Source: Eubacterium sp.
GTDB taxonomy: Bacteria; Bacillota; Clostridia; Lachnospirales; Lachnospiraceae
Direction: 5' to 3'
Length of the DNA: 64,000 nucleotides
Assembly (NCBI GenBank): GCA_003486385.1
Contig: DNFT01000011.1
Span: forward strand, 8,226 to 72,225
Positions 1 to 9,392 of this stretch are shown here, piece by piece (within the stretch, counting starts at the first letter, position 1; each line of letters opens with the position of its first letter). The position numbers and the translations under genes are program-made. The notes under the pieces were generated by a model. It was not told the DNA's origin, did no database searches, and was given only the letters and a program-made list of their open reading frames with translations.

Positions 1-1
1 A

Positions 2-1039
2 CATCACTCACTTGGCGGACCGTTCTACTATATCGAAAAGGGAATGGGGAAAAAATGGAAATGGCTTGCGTGCCTCTTTGCTTTTTTTGGAGTGTGCGTA
101 GGACTTTTTGGTATAGGTACATTTTCACAGGTAAACGGAATTGCCTCAGCCGTAAAGAATTTCTTTGACCCTGATGCAGCTTATGCGGTGACGATACCGG
201 GAATCGGAACATACTCATGGACGGTTGTGATAGCTTCTCTTGTGCTCAGTGTGTGCGTGGCACTTGTTTTGATCGGAGGAATCAAAAGAATTGCGAATGT
301 GTCACAGGTCGTGGTTCCTTTTATGGCTGTGATATATGTGGTTTTCAGCGTTTTACTTCTTGTATGTAATGTAAAGCAGATTCCGGCGGCGTTCGTGACT
401 ATAGTCAAGGGAGCCTTCAATCCACAGGCAGTCACGGGAGGAATTGTCGGAAGCATGATTGTCGCCATGCAGAATGGTATTGCCAGAGGTATCTTCTCTA
501 ATGAGGCAGGGCTTGGTTCGGCGCCTATCGCGGCCGCTGCTGCTAAGACCAAGGAGCCTGTAAGACAGGGACTTGTGTCTATGACAGGAACCTTTATCGA
601 TACAATAATAATATGTACCATGACAGGTCTTGCAATTGTAATTACAGGAGCATGGCAGGTTGAAGGCTTAGAGGGCGTGGCTGTCACAACCTACGCATTC
701 AACAACGGACTTCCGATTCCGCATGTAATATCATCGTTCTTACTCATGCTGTGCCTTGTATTCTTTGCATTTACAACGATTCTGGGCTGGGACTATTATT
801 CGGAGAGATGCCTTGAATATCTCACAGGAGGAAGGATGAAGGCGGTCAAGGTCTATCGCTGGCTGTACATACTTGCTGTGTTCATCGGACCATATATGAC
901 GGTCAAGGCTGTATGGACCATAGCCGATATTTTCAATGGACTTATGGCAATCCCGAATATGATAGCTATATTCGCTCTCAGCGGAGTTGTAATTAAGGAA
1001 ACAAAGGACTTCTTTAAGAGACACAACGCACAGAAATAG
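2..1039 (+). CDS. Alanine/glycine:cation symporter (AGCS family), 5' end outside window
   Basis: Sodium- or proton-coupled uptake of alanine or glycine across the cytoplasmic membrane. The frame is open from base 2, before the first ATG at 44; the leading residues GGPFYYIEKGMGKKW are typical AGCS family sequence, so the true start lies outside the window and ATG 44 is internal. The motif NEAGLGSAPIAAAAA (about bases 510-554) is the family signature, and about eight hydrophobic segments follow. The tail after the last helix is short and ends in a basic stretch, as is usual. The gene is followed by a strong bidirectional terminator shared with the convergent phosphatase gene. Substrate specificity cannot be read from sequence. 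Confidence 0.93.
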   Translation, partial: HHSLGGPFYYIEKGMGKKWKWLACLFAFFGVCVGLFGIGTFSQVNGIASAVKNFFDPDAAYAVTIPGIGTYSWTVVIASLVLSVCVALVLIGGIKRIANVSQVVVPFMAVIYVVFSVLLLVCNVKQIPAAFVTIVKGAFNPQAVTGGIVGSMIVAMQNGIARGIFSNEAGLGSAPIAAAAAKTKEPVRQGLVSMTGTFIDTIIICTMTGLAIVITGAWQVEGLEGVAVTTYAFNNGLPIPHVISSFLLMLCLVFFAFTTILGWDYYSERCLEYLTGGRMKAVKVYRWLYILAVFIGPYMTVKAVWTIADIFNGLMAIPNMIAIFALSGVVIKETKDFFKRHNAQK

Positions 1040-1137
1040 CGCCACAGAATATGGAGCATGGAATATAGAACAGATAAAAACATATAAAATAACATAATGA
1101 TGTTTTAACACCGGCATCACATAAGCTAAGATAAAAT

Positions 1138-1186
1138 AAAACATCCGTAAATGCAGTTTTTGAGCATTATACGGATGTTTTGTTTT
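1138..1186. terminator. Bidirectional rho-independent terminator
   Basis: An inverted repeat pairs 1138-1154 with 1164-1181 (AAAACATCCGTA against TACGGATGTTTT, extended by ATGC/GCAT with one bulge). A-rich and T-rich flanks on either side allow it to stop both convergent genes. Confidence 0.85.
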
Positions 1187-1196
1187 GTAATTATCC

Positions 1197-1976
1197 CTAC
1201 CCCTGAAACGGCGGTGCAAAACCACCATAATAAGATACAGGTTCGTCATTGAGCCTCAGATGTGATGTATCCCCCAACATCTGGCAGCGGAAATAGGCAA
1301 GTCCCGGTATGCGTTCCTCACCGGAGAGAACGGTGACGGAGCTTGGCGGTGTGAAAAAGCCCTGCCATAGAGTGACCGGAGAGGTATTTAAAAGGTGGGA
1401 CATGATACACAGCATAATTCCGAGATGGCAGAAGAATACTAAAACAGGCTCCTCATCCTTGTGGTTTGCCATGCATTCTTTGGTAGTGCCGTTGTACACC
1501 ATGTAGTCACAGCTTGAACCGGTATGTGTTGTGCTATAGGCAAGTCCATCACGCATATAACCGTATTTTTCAAGCAGTGCATCAAAATTCCTGCATACAT
1601 TCTCATAAGCCTCTTTTACATTGCCGCTTTTCATAACCGGAGTGTCCAGCCAGCGGTTGGCATCAAGCAGCTCAGGGTATCTGTTTAGATATTCAGGCAT
1701 GAAATCCCATGGAATTGTCTTTCCGTCCGTGCGTCCTTCAGGTGACACAGGCACACGGAACTCCTGCAGCCAGTCACAGGTTATTGCGGTTCTGCCATGG
1801 CAGGCGAGGGTAGGCTCACTTGTCCTTATGGCTCTCCCAAGAGGTGAACAGTAGAAATCAGTAACTCTCCATCCGGCTGTGCGCTTAGCGAGGAGCTGCG
1901 CTTCATAGAACCCTTTTTCTGTGAGCGAGTCTATACTGTAGTCCGGTTCGGCGTGTCTTATAAATATAAGCTTCAT
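1197..1976 (-). CDS. Histidine phosphatase superfamily protein (phosphoglycerate mutase-like)
   Basis: Phosphohydrolase of the branch-1 histidine phosphatase superfamily; the substrate is not predictable. The catalytic motif RHAEPDYS lies at the very N terminus, and further conserved parts are SPLGRAIRTSEPT, the acidic EF of LQEFRVP, and FCHLGIM with the second catalytic histidine. An ATG at 1991 also opens the frame, but the purine run AAAGGA lies inside that extension six bases before ATG 1976, so I place the start at MKLIFIRH (259 aa). It stands alone on the minus strand, divergent from the Big_2-domain gene. Confidence 0.85.
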   Translation of the reverse strand: MKLIFIRHAEPDYSIDSLTEKGFYEAQLLAKRTAGWRVTDFYCSPLGRAIRTSEPTLACHGRTAITCDWLQEFRVPVSPEGRTDGKTIPWDFMPEYLNRYPELLDANRWLDTPVMKSGNVKEAYENVCRNFDALLEKYGYMRDGLAYSTTHTGSSCDYMVYNGTTKECMANHKDEEPVLVFFCHLGIMLCIMSHLLNTSPVTLWQGFFTPPSSVTVLSGEERIPGLAYFRCQMLGDTSHLRLNDEPVSYYGGFAPPFQG

Positions 1977-2050
1977 CATTTTTCCTTTCATGATTGATAA
2001 TTAAGTATGAACTGAATACTATTATATCCATTATAAATATAAATCTCAAC

Positions 2051-2079
2051 TTGATTTTCGCATGCATTAAGGGTAGTAT
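2051..2079 (+). promoter_or_regulatory. SigA-type promoter for the Big_2-domain gene
   Basis: TTGATT, 17-bp spacer, TAGTAT, about 27 bp before the start codon of the next gene. A second TATAAT-like hexamer lies closer to the ribosome site and is too near to serve. Confidence 0.45.
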
Positions 2080-2106
2080 ATAACTGTTATAATTCGGAGG
2101 AAGAGT

Positions 2107-3252
2107 ATGGCACAGAAAAGAAATAAGAGAAGGAATAATGCAAGGAAAAAGAATAATGATGGCATATTAGGCCCACTTATCGGACTTTTGTTCGGCTCAA
2201 GCACGGTGGCTCTGCTTTTGCTTGTGGTTTTATTTGCACAGACACTTGGAAAAGCCTCAAATCAAAATGGTGTACAGCAGGGCAATGGTTCGGGAAAGCA
2301 TCACAGTGCGGATGAGGAATATATAAATATTGATGCAGATTCATTCAGGGGCTATGTGGGACAGTCGTATACCCTGTCACTTTCTGCCAATCCGGTTGAT
2401 TTGGTGGAGGCAGTAATCTGGTCAAGCAGCAATGAAGCCTCGGTCATCGTAGATGAGAAGGGCAAGGTTGTGCTCGTAGGTGAGGGTGTCGCGGCGGTGA
2501 CGGCGACAGCCGGACAATATTCGTCTGCTATAGCAATCGAGGTTGTGAAGGATTCCTCGGCACAGGGGGATATGGGATTTAACACAATCGGCTGGAATGA
2601 TAAATATACCCAGAATAATAGTGCGGCATCGCAGACCCGAACGGATTCAGGAGAGACAACACAGAATAATGTTAGACCTGATGGCAATCCAGGCGGTAAT
2701 GATTCGACAGAGCCTGTAACTGAGCCGGCCGGAAGCGATTATTCTGATGACGGTAATAATACACGCGGAAATGAGACGACACAGCCGCCGCAGAATAATG
2801 AGACGGCACAGCCGTCAGGCAATGGAACGCAGAGCAGCACAGAGAATACATCTCATGAGGAGACAACCGAGGAGACAACAACCGAATTTATACCTCCTAC
2901 GACAAAGGCGGCTGAGGCTATAGATACACAGGAAATGTTTTCTATTCTATCGCAAAGCGGATTTTCACAATATCTGCCGAATGCTGCAATATATGATGTG
3001 GATGGGGAATACTATGGAGAGGTGATTGTCCAGTCGGATAGTGTACATATATATATAAAGAAGCGTTCGGGAGAATTTGACATGGCGGTAAGAGGTGCAC
3101 TGGCATATCTGCTTCCAGAGACCTCGGAATCCGTATGGAATGTGTATACAACGCTGTCAAAGGATAAGACTATAAACAGCGATGGCAGAAAAGTGAGATT
3201 TGTTATGGCTGCCGCCAATGCACATTCGCAGATTATAGTTTACAATCCTTAA
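2107..3252 (+). CDS. Membrane-anchored surface protein with Ig-like (Big_2) domain
   Basis: 381 aa, function unknown. Basic N terminus (KRNKRRNNARKKN), one transmembrane segment at about residues 20-48, then an Ig-like group 2 fold at about 75-145 (VDLVEAVIWSSSNEASVIV, GVAAVTATAG). A low-complexity Ser/Thr/Asn/Gly linker follows at about 150-265, and an unassigned C-terminal domain at 270-381. The protein therefore probably displays its C-terminal domain outside the cell on a wall-spanning stalk. The ribosome site CGGAGGA is well placed before ATG 2107. It heads a same-strand run that continues to cdaA, with 70-90 bp gaps. Confidence 0.75.
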   Translation: MAQKRNKRRNNARKKNNDGILGPLIGLLFGSSTVALLLLVVLFAQTLGKASNQNGVQQGNGSGKHHSADEEYINIDADSFRGYVGQSYTLSLSANPVDLVEAVIWSSSNEASVIVDEKGKVVLVGEGVAAVTATAGQYSSAIAIEVVKDSSAQGDMGFNTIGWNDKYTQNNSAASQTRTDSGETTQNNVRPDGNPGGNDSTEPVTEPAGSDYSDDGNNTRGNETTQPPQNNETAQPSGNGTQSSTENTSHEETTEETTTEFIPPTTKAAEAIDTQEMFSILSQSGFSQYLPNAAIYDVDGEYYGEVIVQSDSVHIYIKKRSGEFDMAVRGALAYLLPETSESVWNVYTTLSKDKTINSDGRKVRFVMAAANAHSQIIVYNP

Positions 3253-3339
3253 AAAAAAAGTTATGATATTAGGGAAGATAATATGATATGATGACATCAT
3301 GGACTAAAAATAGACTGACATTAGGAAATGGGGAATAAT

Positions 3340-3777
3340 ATGGTTAATAAGCGTAAGGTCAGACTTATGGCGCGAACTGCCATGTATGAGAAGCATGAAG
3401 GTAAGAGAGAATTGAAGAATGTCATGTACTACCGCAGCGATTATATAGGTATGCACATGCTCTTTGCCGGTATAGGAATCACAGGCGGATACCTTTTGAC
3501 ACTTATGCTGATATGCGCATACAGATTTGAATATATTGTGAATAATCTTACAAAGATGGATTACAGAGGATTAGGAAGCACATTGATAGTGTCTTATGTG
3601 CTGCTTCTCATTGTGGCACAGGTTATATCGTATTTTATTTTCTCCATGCGTTACAGCGATTGTGAGGATGGCATGCGGGTATATATTAATCGTCTGAAAA
3701 AGATAGATAAACTGAGTCGTGAAGAAAAATCTGATGGGGAGAAAGAGTATAATGATGACGGAACTGTTAAAAATTAA
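3340..3777 (+). CDS. Small membrane protein of unknown function
   Basis: 145 aa from ATG 3340 (an ATG at 3328 would add four residues; GGGGAA before 3340 favours the later start). Basic N-terminal region of about 45 residues, then two hydrophobic segments (about residues 45-70 and 90-115), then an acidic and basic cytoplasmic tail. I do not recognise a family. Its 3' end overlaps the start of the next membrane protein gene by about 26 bases in another frame, which suggests translational coupling and a shared role with it and with cdaA downstream. Confidence 0.7.
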   Translation: MVNKRKVRLMARTAMYEKHEGKRELKNVMYYRSDYIGMHMLFAGIGITGGYLLTLMLICAYRFEYIVNNLTKMDYRGLGSTLIVSYVLLLIVAQVISYFIFSMRYSDCEDGMRVYINRLKKIDKLSREEKSDGEKEYNDDGTVKN

Positions 3778-4807
3778 GGATGCTTTGCAGCGGCTGTACG
3801 GAAAATATGACACGATAATAAGCCATGTGCTTAAGTTCGCTGCAGCATTTGTTTCATTTATGCTTATAAGAGGGATGACAGGTTATAACGGACTTGCCTC
3901 CAATGTTTTTATAATTATATTGTTGTCTGCTGTGTGTGCTTTCCTGCCGGCAGGAGTGACAACAATGTGCGGGTGCGGGCTGATTATTTTACAGCTTTAC
4001 GGACTTTCGGTTGAGTATTCGATAATAACACTTGTAGTGCTGCTTATATTGCTGCTTGCATATTATGTGTTTGCACCTAAGACAGGGTGGGTGCTTTTGC
4101 TTACACCGGTGTTTTATATGCTGCATATTTCGTATGCGGTTCCTGTTGTTGTGGGACTTACTGTTGGAATTGCCGGTATAGTTCCTGCGTTTTTTGGAAC
4201 ATATCTGTATTTTACATTGTCCTTCTGCAGTGAATTTGCATTGTCTGCCTCAATGTTCGGCGAAGGGGATTTTGTACAGAAGATTGTATTTATAATGGAT
4301 AACACGATAGTGGATAAGGAAATGCTGGTGATGGGCATTGTCTTTTCGGCGGTAATAATACTTGTAGCTGTCATAAAAAGCTTTTCAATAGACCATTCAA
4401 GGACGATTGCCGTAGTTACCGGAAGCGTTGTCGAAGCAGTGCTTGTTGTAATGTCACATGTTATGATGAATCTTACATTCAGCATGGTGGGACTTGTTGC
4501 AGGCTGTGTGGCTGCTGTTGCCATTGGTCTGCTTCTAAGCTTTTTTGTATTATCGGTTGACTACTCGAGGACAGAAAGGGTGCAGTTTGAGGATGATGAC
4601 TATTATTACTATGTAAAAGCGGTTCCGAAGTTCAACATGACAATGCAGGAGGTAAAGATAAAAAAAATAAGCGGCAATGCTGACGAGATAAAGAACGAAT
4701 ATAATTTACATGCTGCCTACGGCGGCAGTGGAGAGACGGAGCCTGAGGATATCGAACGCCGGAAAGCGTATGAGCGGGATATGGTCAATCTTGAGGATGA
4801 GGAATAA
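3752..4807 (+). CDS. Polytopic membrane protein upstream of cdaA
   Basis: 351 aa from ATG 3752 (or 3755); GGGGAG about nine bases upstream decides against the longer frame beginning at 3719. About nine to ten hydrophobic segments fill residues 25-275, followed by a charged cytoplasmic tail rich in Asp, Glu and Tyr (EDDDYYYYVKAVPK). I do not recognise a family; no catalytic motif is apparent. It sits 20 bp before cdaA and overlaps the preceding gene, so it is probably co-transcribed with the c-di-AMP genes. A regulatory or envelope role is only inferred from position. Confidence 0.75.
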   Translation: MMTELLKIKDALQRLYGKYDTIISHVLKFAAAFVSFMLIRGMTGYNGLASNVFIIILLSAVCAFLPAGVTTMCGCGLIILQLYGLSVEYSIITLVVLLILLLAYYVFAPKTGWVLLLTPVFYMLHISYAVPVVVGLTVGIAGIVPAFFGTYLYFTLSFCSEFALSASMFGEGDFVQKIVFIMDNTIVDKEMLVMGIVFSAVIILVAVIKSFSIDHSRTIAVVTGSVVEAVLVVMSHVMMNLTFSMVGLVAGCVAAVAIGLLLSFFVLSVDYSRTERVQFEDDDYYYYVKAVPKFNMTMQEVKIKKISGNADEIKNEYNLHAAYGGSGETEPEDIERRKAYERDMVNLEDEE

Positions 4808-4827
4808 GATAAAGAGGATGTGAGAGC

Positions 4828-5715
4828 ATGGGTGCAGTTAGCAGTTTTATTGGAGATTTTCTGAACAATATATACAGACCGAATGTGGAATTTTCAGATA
4901 TTGCGGAGATTCTTATTATAGCATTCTTTCTGTATCATATAATATTATGGATGAAGACCAGCAGGGCGTGGACTCTGCTTAAGGGTATTCTCGTAATTAT
5001 AATTTTTGCACTTATTGCGTACCTGTGTAAGTTTACAACAATTCTATGGATTGCCGGAAAGACAATCAATGTTGCATTGATAGCTGTTGTGGTTATCTTC
5101 CAGCCGGAGCTGAGAAAGGCACTTGAGCAGCTTGGCAATAAGAGGTATCTTGCCGGCCTGCTTCAGTTCGATGATCTGAAGGATAAGAAGGAGATTTTCA
5201 GTGACAGGACCATAGATGAACTTGTAAAGGCCTCATACGAGATGGCAAAGCACAAGACAGGTGCACTTATTGTCATCGAGCAGGAGATTAATCTTCAGGA
5301 CTATATCAATACAGGTATAGATATAGATGCTTTTGTGAGCAATCAGCTCCTCATCAATATATTTGAGCACAATACACCTTTGCATGACGGAGCCGTCATC
5401 ATAAGGGGTAACAGGATTGTGTCGGCTACATGCTATCTTCCTCTTTCGGACAACATGGATCTTAGCAAGGAGCTTGGAACAAGACATCGCGCCGGAGCCG
5501 GAATAAGTGAAGCTACGGACGCATTTGTGATTATCGTTTCGGAGGAGACCGGAAAGGTATCAATTGCACATAACGGACAGCTTGTGAGAAATGTGGATGG
5601 GGAGTATCTGCGCAACAAGCTTGAGCTTCTCAAGATAGGAAATCTTGATATGGGAAAACGAATTAAGATATGGAAGAGGGGAGGCAGGTCTGATGAAGAA
5701 AATAATATTCAATAA
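4828..5715 (+). CDS. cdaA: Diadenylate cyclase CdaA
   Basis: Makes the second messenger c-di-AMP from two ATP at the membrane. Three transmembrane segments at about residues 24-95 precede the DAC domain. The nucleotide-binding and catalytic motifs are both intact: LHDGAVII (DGA at 187-189) and GTRHRAGAG (217-225). The length of 295 aa is normal for CdaA. The next gene, a YbbR-domain CdaR, overlaps its 3' end by 23 bases, the classical cdaA-cdaR arrangement; the usual third partner glmM is not next, since a glycan locus follows. The enzyme family is certain. Confidence 0.96.
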   Translation: MGAVSSFIGDFLNNIYRPNVEFSDIAEILIIAFFLYHIILWMKTSRAWTLLKGILVIIIFALIAYLCKFTTILWIAGKTINVALIAVVVIFQPELRKALEQLGNKRYLAGLLQFDDLKDKKEIFSDRTIDELVKASYEMAKHKTGALIVIEQEINLQDYINTGIDIDAFVSNQLLINIFEHNTPLHDGAVIIRGNRIVSATCYLPLSDNMDLSKELGTRHRAGAGISEATDAFVIIVSEETGKVSIAHNGQLVRNVDGEYLRNKLELLKIGNLDMGKRIKIWKRGGRSDEENNIQ

Positions 5716-6973
5716 TATAGGACTTAAGATACTTGCTCTTTTGATTGCCGTTATCGTATGGTGGGTTGTTATGAACATAGATGACCCTCTTGTCAAAAAG
5801 TCCATAAGCGGTGTCAGCGTCGAGTTAAGGAATGATGATGACCTCATTGACAAGGGATATATATATGAGGTGGAATCAGGGAACGTTATTGCCATAACCG
5901 TATGGGCTCCTGAGAGCGTTGCAAAGGAGCTCAAATCCTCTGATTTTATAGCTTATGCCGACTTAAGCCAGCTAAGCCCTCTCACCGATACTGCCAATAT
6001 AACGGTAGAGTGCGTTAAGTCAGATGTCAAGAATGACATAAAGGAGATAACCTCCAAGATTCAGGTCGTCAAGCTGAGCATTGACAATAAGCAGACTGCG
6101 GAGGTTCCGGTTACAACGGCTATTGTAGGTAATCCTGCTGAGAATTATGTTATAGGTGATATATCCATTTCACAGAACAAGATTGAAATAACAGGTGCGG
6201 CTAGTGTTATAGAGAAGATTGTGCGTGCAGAGATAAAATATGATGTATCTAATATGATGCAGTCTGTGAATGAGATGGTTACACCGGTATTTTATGATGA
6301 GAATAATAACGTAGTTGATACAGGTGCAATACAGCTGAGCCGTAACTCCCTGAGACTCAGCGTGGTAATCAATCCGACAAAATGGATAGGCATCACCATA
6401 AACCCGAGCGTTACGGTGGCGGATGATTATAAGATGGTGGGATATTCACTGAGCTTCGATCAGGTTAAGATAGCTGGAACCCAGGAAAGTCTTGCAAATA
6501 TTTCAGCTATAGATTTACCGAGTGATGCGATTGAATTGACAGATGTGACGGAGAGCCAGGATTGTGTAGTCAATCTTGCCAATTATCTTAAGGCTAGTTA
6601 CAAGATTGTCTCAGGAACTACAGAACTCACTGTGCATATAGATATTGAACCGATGGTTGTTAAGAGCTATATTGTTAGAAAAAATGGTATAGCTGTAAAT
6701 AATTTAGGAGATGGTCTTGAGGCACAGATAGAGGACAGCTATATAGAGGTTAAGGTCAAGGCAATTCAGGAAGTACATGACAGCTTTAATATGGATGTAC
6801 TCAATCCGAACATAGATTTAAAGGGTTATGGACCGGGAGAATATGAAGTGCCTGTTATATTGTCGGAGGATTTGAACAATTATATTCTTGCCGGGAATGT
6901 CACCATCAAGGTCAATATAACCGGTGATGCTGTTGAAACGGATGCCGAGACTGAAGCAGCAAGGAAACGCTGA
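5693..6973 (+). CDS. cdaR: YbbR-domain protein, CdaR-like regulator of CdaA
   Basis: CdaR binds CdaA at the membrane and tunes c-di-AMP synthesis in related Firmicutes. I start it at ATG 5693 (MKKIIFNNIG), served by GGAGGC inside the end of cdaA, not at 5645. One N-terminal transmembrane anchor (about residues 8-25, LKILALLIAVIVWWVV) is followed by an extracellular beta-rich region with about four YbbR repeats; PVTTAIVGNPAENYVIG is a typical repeat sequence. 426 aa, the usual size. A 72-bp gap separates it from the glycan locus, with no clear terminator between, so some read-through is likely. Confidence 0.9.
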   Translation: MKKIIFNNIGLKILALLIAVIVWWVVMNIDDPLVKKSISGVSVELRNDDDLIDKGYIYEVESGNVIAITVWAPESVAKELKSSDFIAYADLSQLSPLTDTANITVECVKSDVKNDIKEITSKIQVVKLSIDNKQTAEVPVTTAIVGNPAENYVIGDISISQNKIEITGAASVIEKIVRAEIKYDVSNMMQSVNEMVTPVFYDENNNVVDTGAIQLSRNSLRLSVVINPTKWIGITINPSVTVADDYKMVGYSLSFDQVKIAGTQESLANISAIDLPSDAIELTDVTESQDCVVNLANYLKASYKIVSGTTELTVHIDIEPMVVKSYIVRKNGIAVNNLGDGLEAQIEDSYIEVKVKAIQEVHDSFNMDVLNPNIDLKGYGPGEYEVPVILSEDLNNYILAGNVTIKVNITGDAVETDAETEAARKR

Positions 6974-7045
6974 TTCTAGTACGTTTTGCCGGCGCCGCAT
7001 TGAAGGCTCATGCTGTATGTATTTGGAAGGATTTAGGAATTTAAA

Positions 7046-7969
7046 ATGGAAACTCCGGTTATTGATGTGATTATTCCGGTGCACAAGCCGGATAAAAAAT
7101 ATGCTGCATTATTGAAGATGCTTGAAAAACAGTCCGTAAAGGTAAGATGTGTGTATGTGATAAACACCCGGAAGCAATATTATAATAGCGGGAGTTATCC
7201 GTATAATGGGGAGATAAAGGTAAAGCATATAGAGCCTGACGAGTTCGATCATGGGCGTACCAGAAATGATGGAATTATGGCTTCGGATGCGGATTACTGT
7301 CTTCTTATGACTCAGGATGCTGTTCCGGCAGATGAGCTGCTTGTGGAAAAGCTTCTGGAATGCTTTAATGTGAATGATGTTGCCGTTGCGTATGCCAGAC
7401 AGCTTCCTGATGAGGACTGCCGTATTATAGAGAGGCTGGCAAGGAATTTTAATTACCCGGAGGAAAGCTGCATTAAATATAAAAAAGATATAGACAGTAT
7501 GGGGATAAAGGCATTTTTCTGTTCAGATGTATGCGCAATGTATGATAGAAAAAAATATATTGAGCAGGGAGGCTTTATCAAAAAAACAATATTTAATGAA
7601 GATATGATTATGGCATACAGGTTTCTGATGGCAGGATATGGGGTATACTATAAGGCGGATGCATGTGTTATACATTCGCATAATTATTCCAATATGCAGC
7701 AATTTCACAGAAATTTTGATTTGGGAGTATCACAGGCTGATAATCCGGAGGTATTCGCCAATATCTCATCTGAAAGCGAGGGTGCCAGGTACATTTTTAA
7801 GATGACATCATTGCTTATCAGGAATAAAGCAGCATATTATATACCGTATTTTTATATAAATAGTGTGTTCAGGCTTGCCGGATATAAGCTCGGCAAGGCA
7901 TACCGCAGACTGCCGGAAAGCTTTGTTATGGCATGCACGATGAATAAGAACTATTGGAGGCAACTGTGA
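7046..7969 (+). CDS. GT2 glycosyltransferase, RfbF/rhamnosyltransferase-like
   Basis: Transfers a sugar, probably rhamnose, to the growing lipid-linked glycan on the cytoplasmic face. GT-A fold start VIDVIIPVHKPDKKY at residues 5-19, the FDHGRTRN motif at 67-74 typical of RfbF-type rhamnosyltransferases, and an acidic metal site region around MTQDAVP at 89-95. NEDMIMAYR near 190 supplies the catalytic acidic pair. 307 aa, complete. It is the first gene of the glycan locus, and its stop overlaps the GTG start of the priming enzyme. Donor sugar is inferred from the rfb genes downstream. Confidence 0.85.
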   Translation: METPVIDVIIPVHKPDKKYAALLKMLEKQSVKVRCVYVINTRKQYYNSGSYPYNGEIKVKHIEPDEFDHGRTRNDGIMASDADYCLLMTQDAVPADELLVEKLLECFNVNDVAVAYARQLPDEDCRIIERLARNFNYPEESCIKYKKDIDSMGIKAFFCSDVCAMYDRKKYIEQGGFIKKTIFNEDMIMAYRFLMAGYGVYYKADACVIHSHNYSNMQQFHRNFDLGVSQADNPEVFANISSESEGARYIFKMTSLLIRNKAAYYIPYFYINSVFRLAGYKLGKAYRRLPESFVMACTMNKNYWRQL

Positions 7970-9348
7970 TTAAGGGTAATCAGAAATATTTTAATAGATT
8001 GCACGTACTGCTGGATGCACTTATCATAGCGGCATCGTATGGTCTGTCATGGGTGATAAAGTTCTATGATGACAGTGTAACCATGATGAACCATATGTAT
8101 ATTATAGGACTTTTATGCATTATTCCAATGTATCTTATACTCTATGCTGTATTTAATGTATATAGTCCTAAGCGTGTACAGACGATGAAAGAGGAGATAG
8201 GAAATATAGTCAAGTCAAATACAATGGGACTTGTTATATTTATTATGGCATTGTATATGTTACACCAGCCGCATTTTTCAAGGCAGATGATGTTTATATT
8301 CTATGTCATAAACAATGCTGCGGAAATCATTTTCAGGAATTGCATAAGATGGGTGCTGCGAAAGATAAGAAACAGGGGCTTCAACCAGAAGCATATCCTT
8401 CTTGTCGGCTACAGCCGTGCTGCGGAGGGCTATATAGACAGGATAAAGACCAACCCACAGTGGGGATACCATATAATGGGAATACTTGACGATAAGGTTG
8501 CAGTCGGAACGAAATACCGCGGCGAACAGGTAATAGGTAAGATAAAATTATTACAGAACCTGTTGTCGGAAAATGAGCTGGATGAGATAGCGATAACTCT
8601 AGGAATTGCAGAATATTCTAAGCTTGAGGATATCGTGGCAATATGTGAAAAATCAGGTGTGCACACCAAGTTCATTCCGGATTATAATAATTTCATTCCG
8701 ACAAGACCGTATACAGAGGATTTGCTGGGACTGCCTGTGATAAATATAAGGCGTGTTCCGCTAAACGGCGGTTTTAATAAATTTGTAAAAAGAGTTTCAG
8801 ATATAGTGGGTTCATTCCTGCTTATAATCCTGTTTTCACCAGTAATGCTTGCGGTGGCACTTGCAGTAAGGTTTTCATCAAAAGGACCTGTTATTTATAA
8901 ACAGGAGAGAGTCGGACTTCACAACAGGAATTTTGTTATGTATAAATTCCGTTCCATGAAGATAGAGAGGTGTGATGAGCTTCATTTTACAACGCAGAAC
9001 GATGACAGAACCACCAGAATTGGCAGGTTTATCAGAAGATGCAGCCTTGATGAGCTTCCACAGCTGTTTAATGTGCTTAAGGGCGATATGAGTCTTGTGG
9101 GACCAAGACCGGAAAGACCGGAGTTCGTTGAAAAGTTCAGGGAGCAGATACCAAGATATATGATAAAGCATCAGGTCCGCCCCGGAATGACAGGATGGGC
9201 TCAGATTAATGGCTACAGAGGAAACACTTCTATTCGTAAGAGGATAGAATATGATTTATATTATATAGAAAACTGGACCTTCTGGTTTGATATAGTTATT
9301 TTATTCCAGACGATTTTTAAAGGCTTCGTAAATAAGAATGCTTTTTGA
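7966..9348 (+). CDS. Priming polyprenyl-phosphate sugar-1-phosphate transferase (WcaJ/Cps-E-like)
   Basis: Starts the polysaccharide by moving a hexose-1-phosphate from a nucleotide sugar to undecaprenyl phosphate. The start is GTG 7966, overlapping the previous stop as GTGA and preceded by GGAGG at 7956-7960; the TTG at 7954 is just before that ribosome site. Four to five N-terminal membrane segments (to about residue 115), a nucleotide-binding-like central domain (HILLVGYSRAAEGYIDRI), one further helix, then the C-terminal bacterial sugar transferase domain with ERVGLHNRNFVMYKFRSM, LDELPQLFNVLKGDMSLVGP and RPGMTGWAQINGYRG. 460 aa, a complete large-type enzyme. Confidence 0.93.
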   Translation: MIKGNQKYFNRLHVLLDALIIAASYGLSWVIKFYDDSVTMMNHMYIIGLLCIIPMYLILYAVFNVYSPKRVQTMKEEIGNIVKSNTMGLVIFIMALYMLHQPHFSRQMMFIFYVINNAAEIIFRNCIRWVLRKIRNRGFNQKHILLVGYSRAAEGYIDRIKTNPQWGYHIMGILDDKVAVGTKYRGEQVIGKIKLLQNLLSENELDEIAITLGIAEYSKLEDIVAICEKSGVHTKFIPDYNNFIPTRPYTEDLLGLPVINIRRVPLNGGFNKFVKRVSDIVGSFLLIILFSPVMLAVALAVRFSSKGPVIYKQERVGLHNRNFVMYKFRSMKIERCDELHFTTQNDDRTTRIGRFIRRCSLDELPQLFNVLKGDMSLVGPRPERPEFVEKFREQIPRYMIKHQVRPGMTGWAQINGYRGNTSIRKRIEYDLYYIENWTFWFDIVILFQTIFKGFVNKNAF

Positions 9349-9392
9349 TGGATTTAAAATGTGGATGGGCTTGAAAGAATAGAGGCAGTATT

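Noticed and set aside
740..1249. Long minus-strand frame opposite the alanine symporter
   Set aside because: Shadow of a clear AGCS coding frame; Cys/His/Ile-rich with no motif or ribosome site. The same applies to the other antisense frames across the window.
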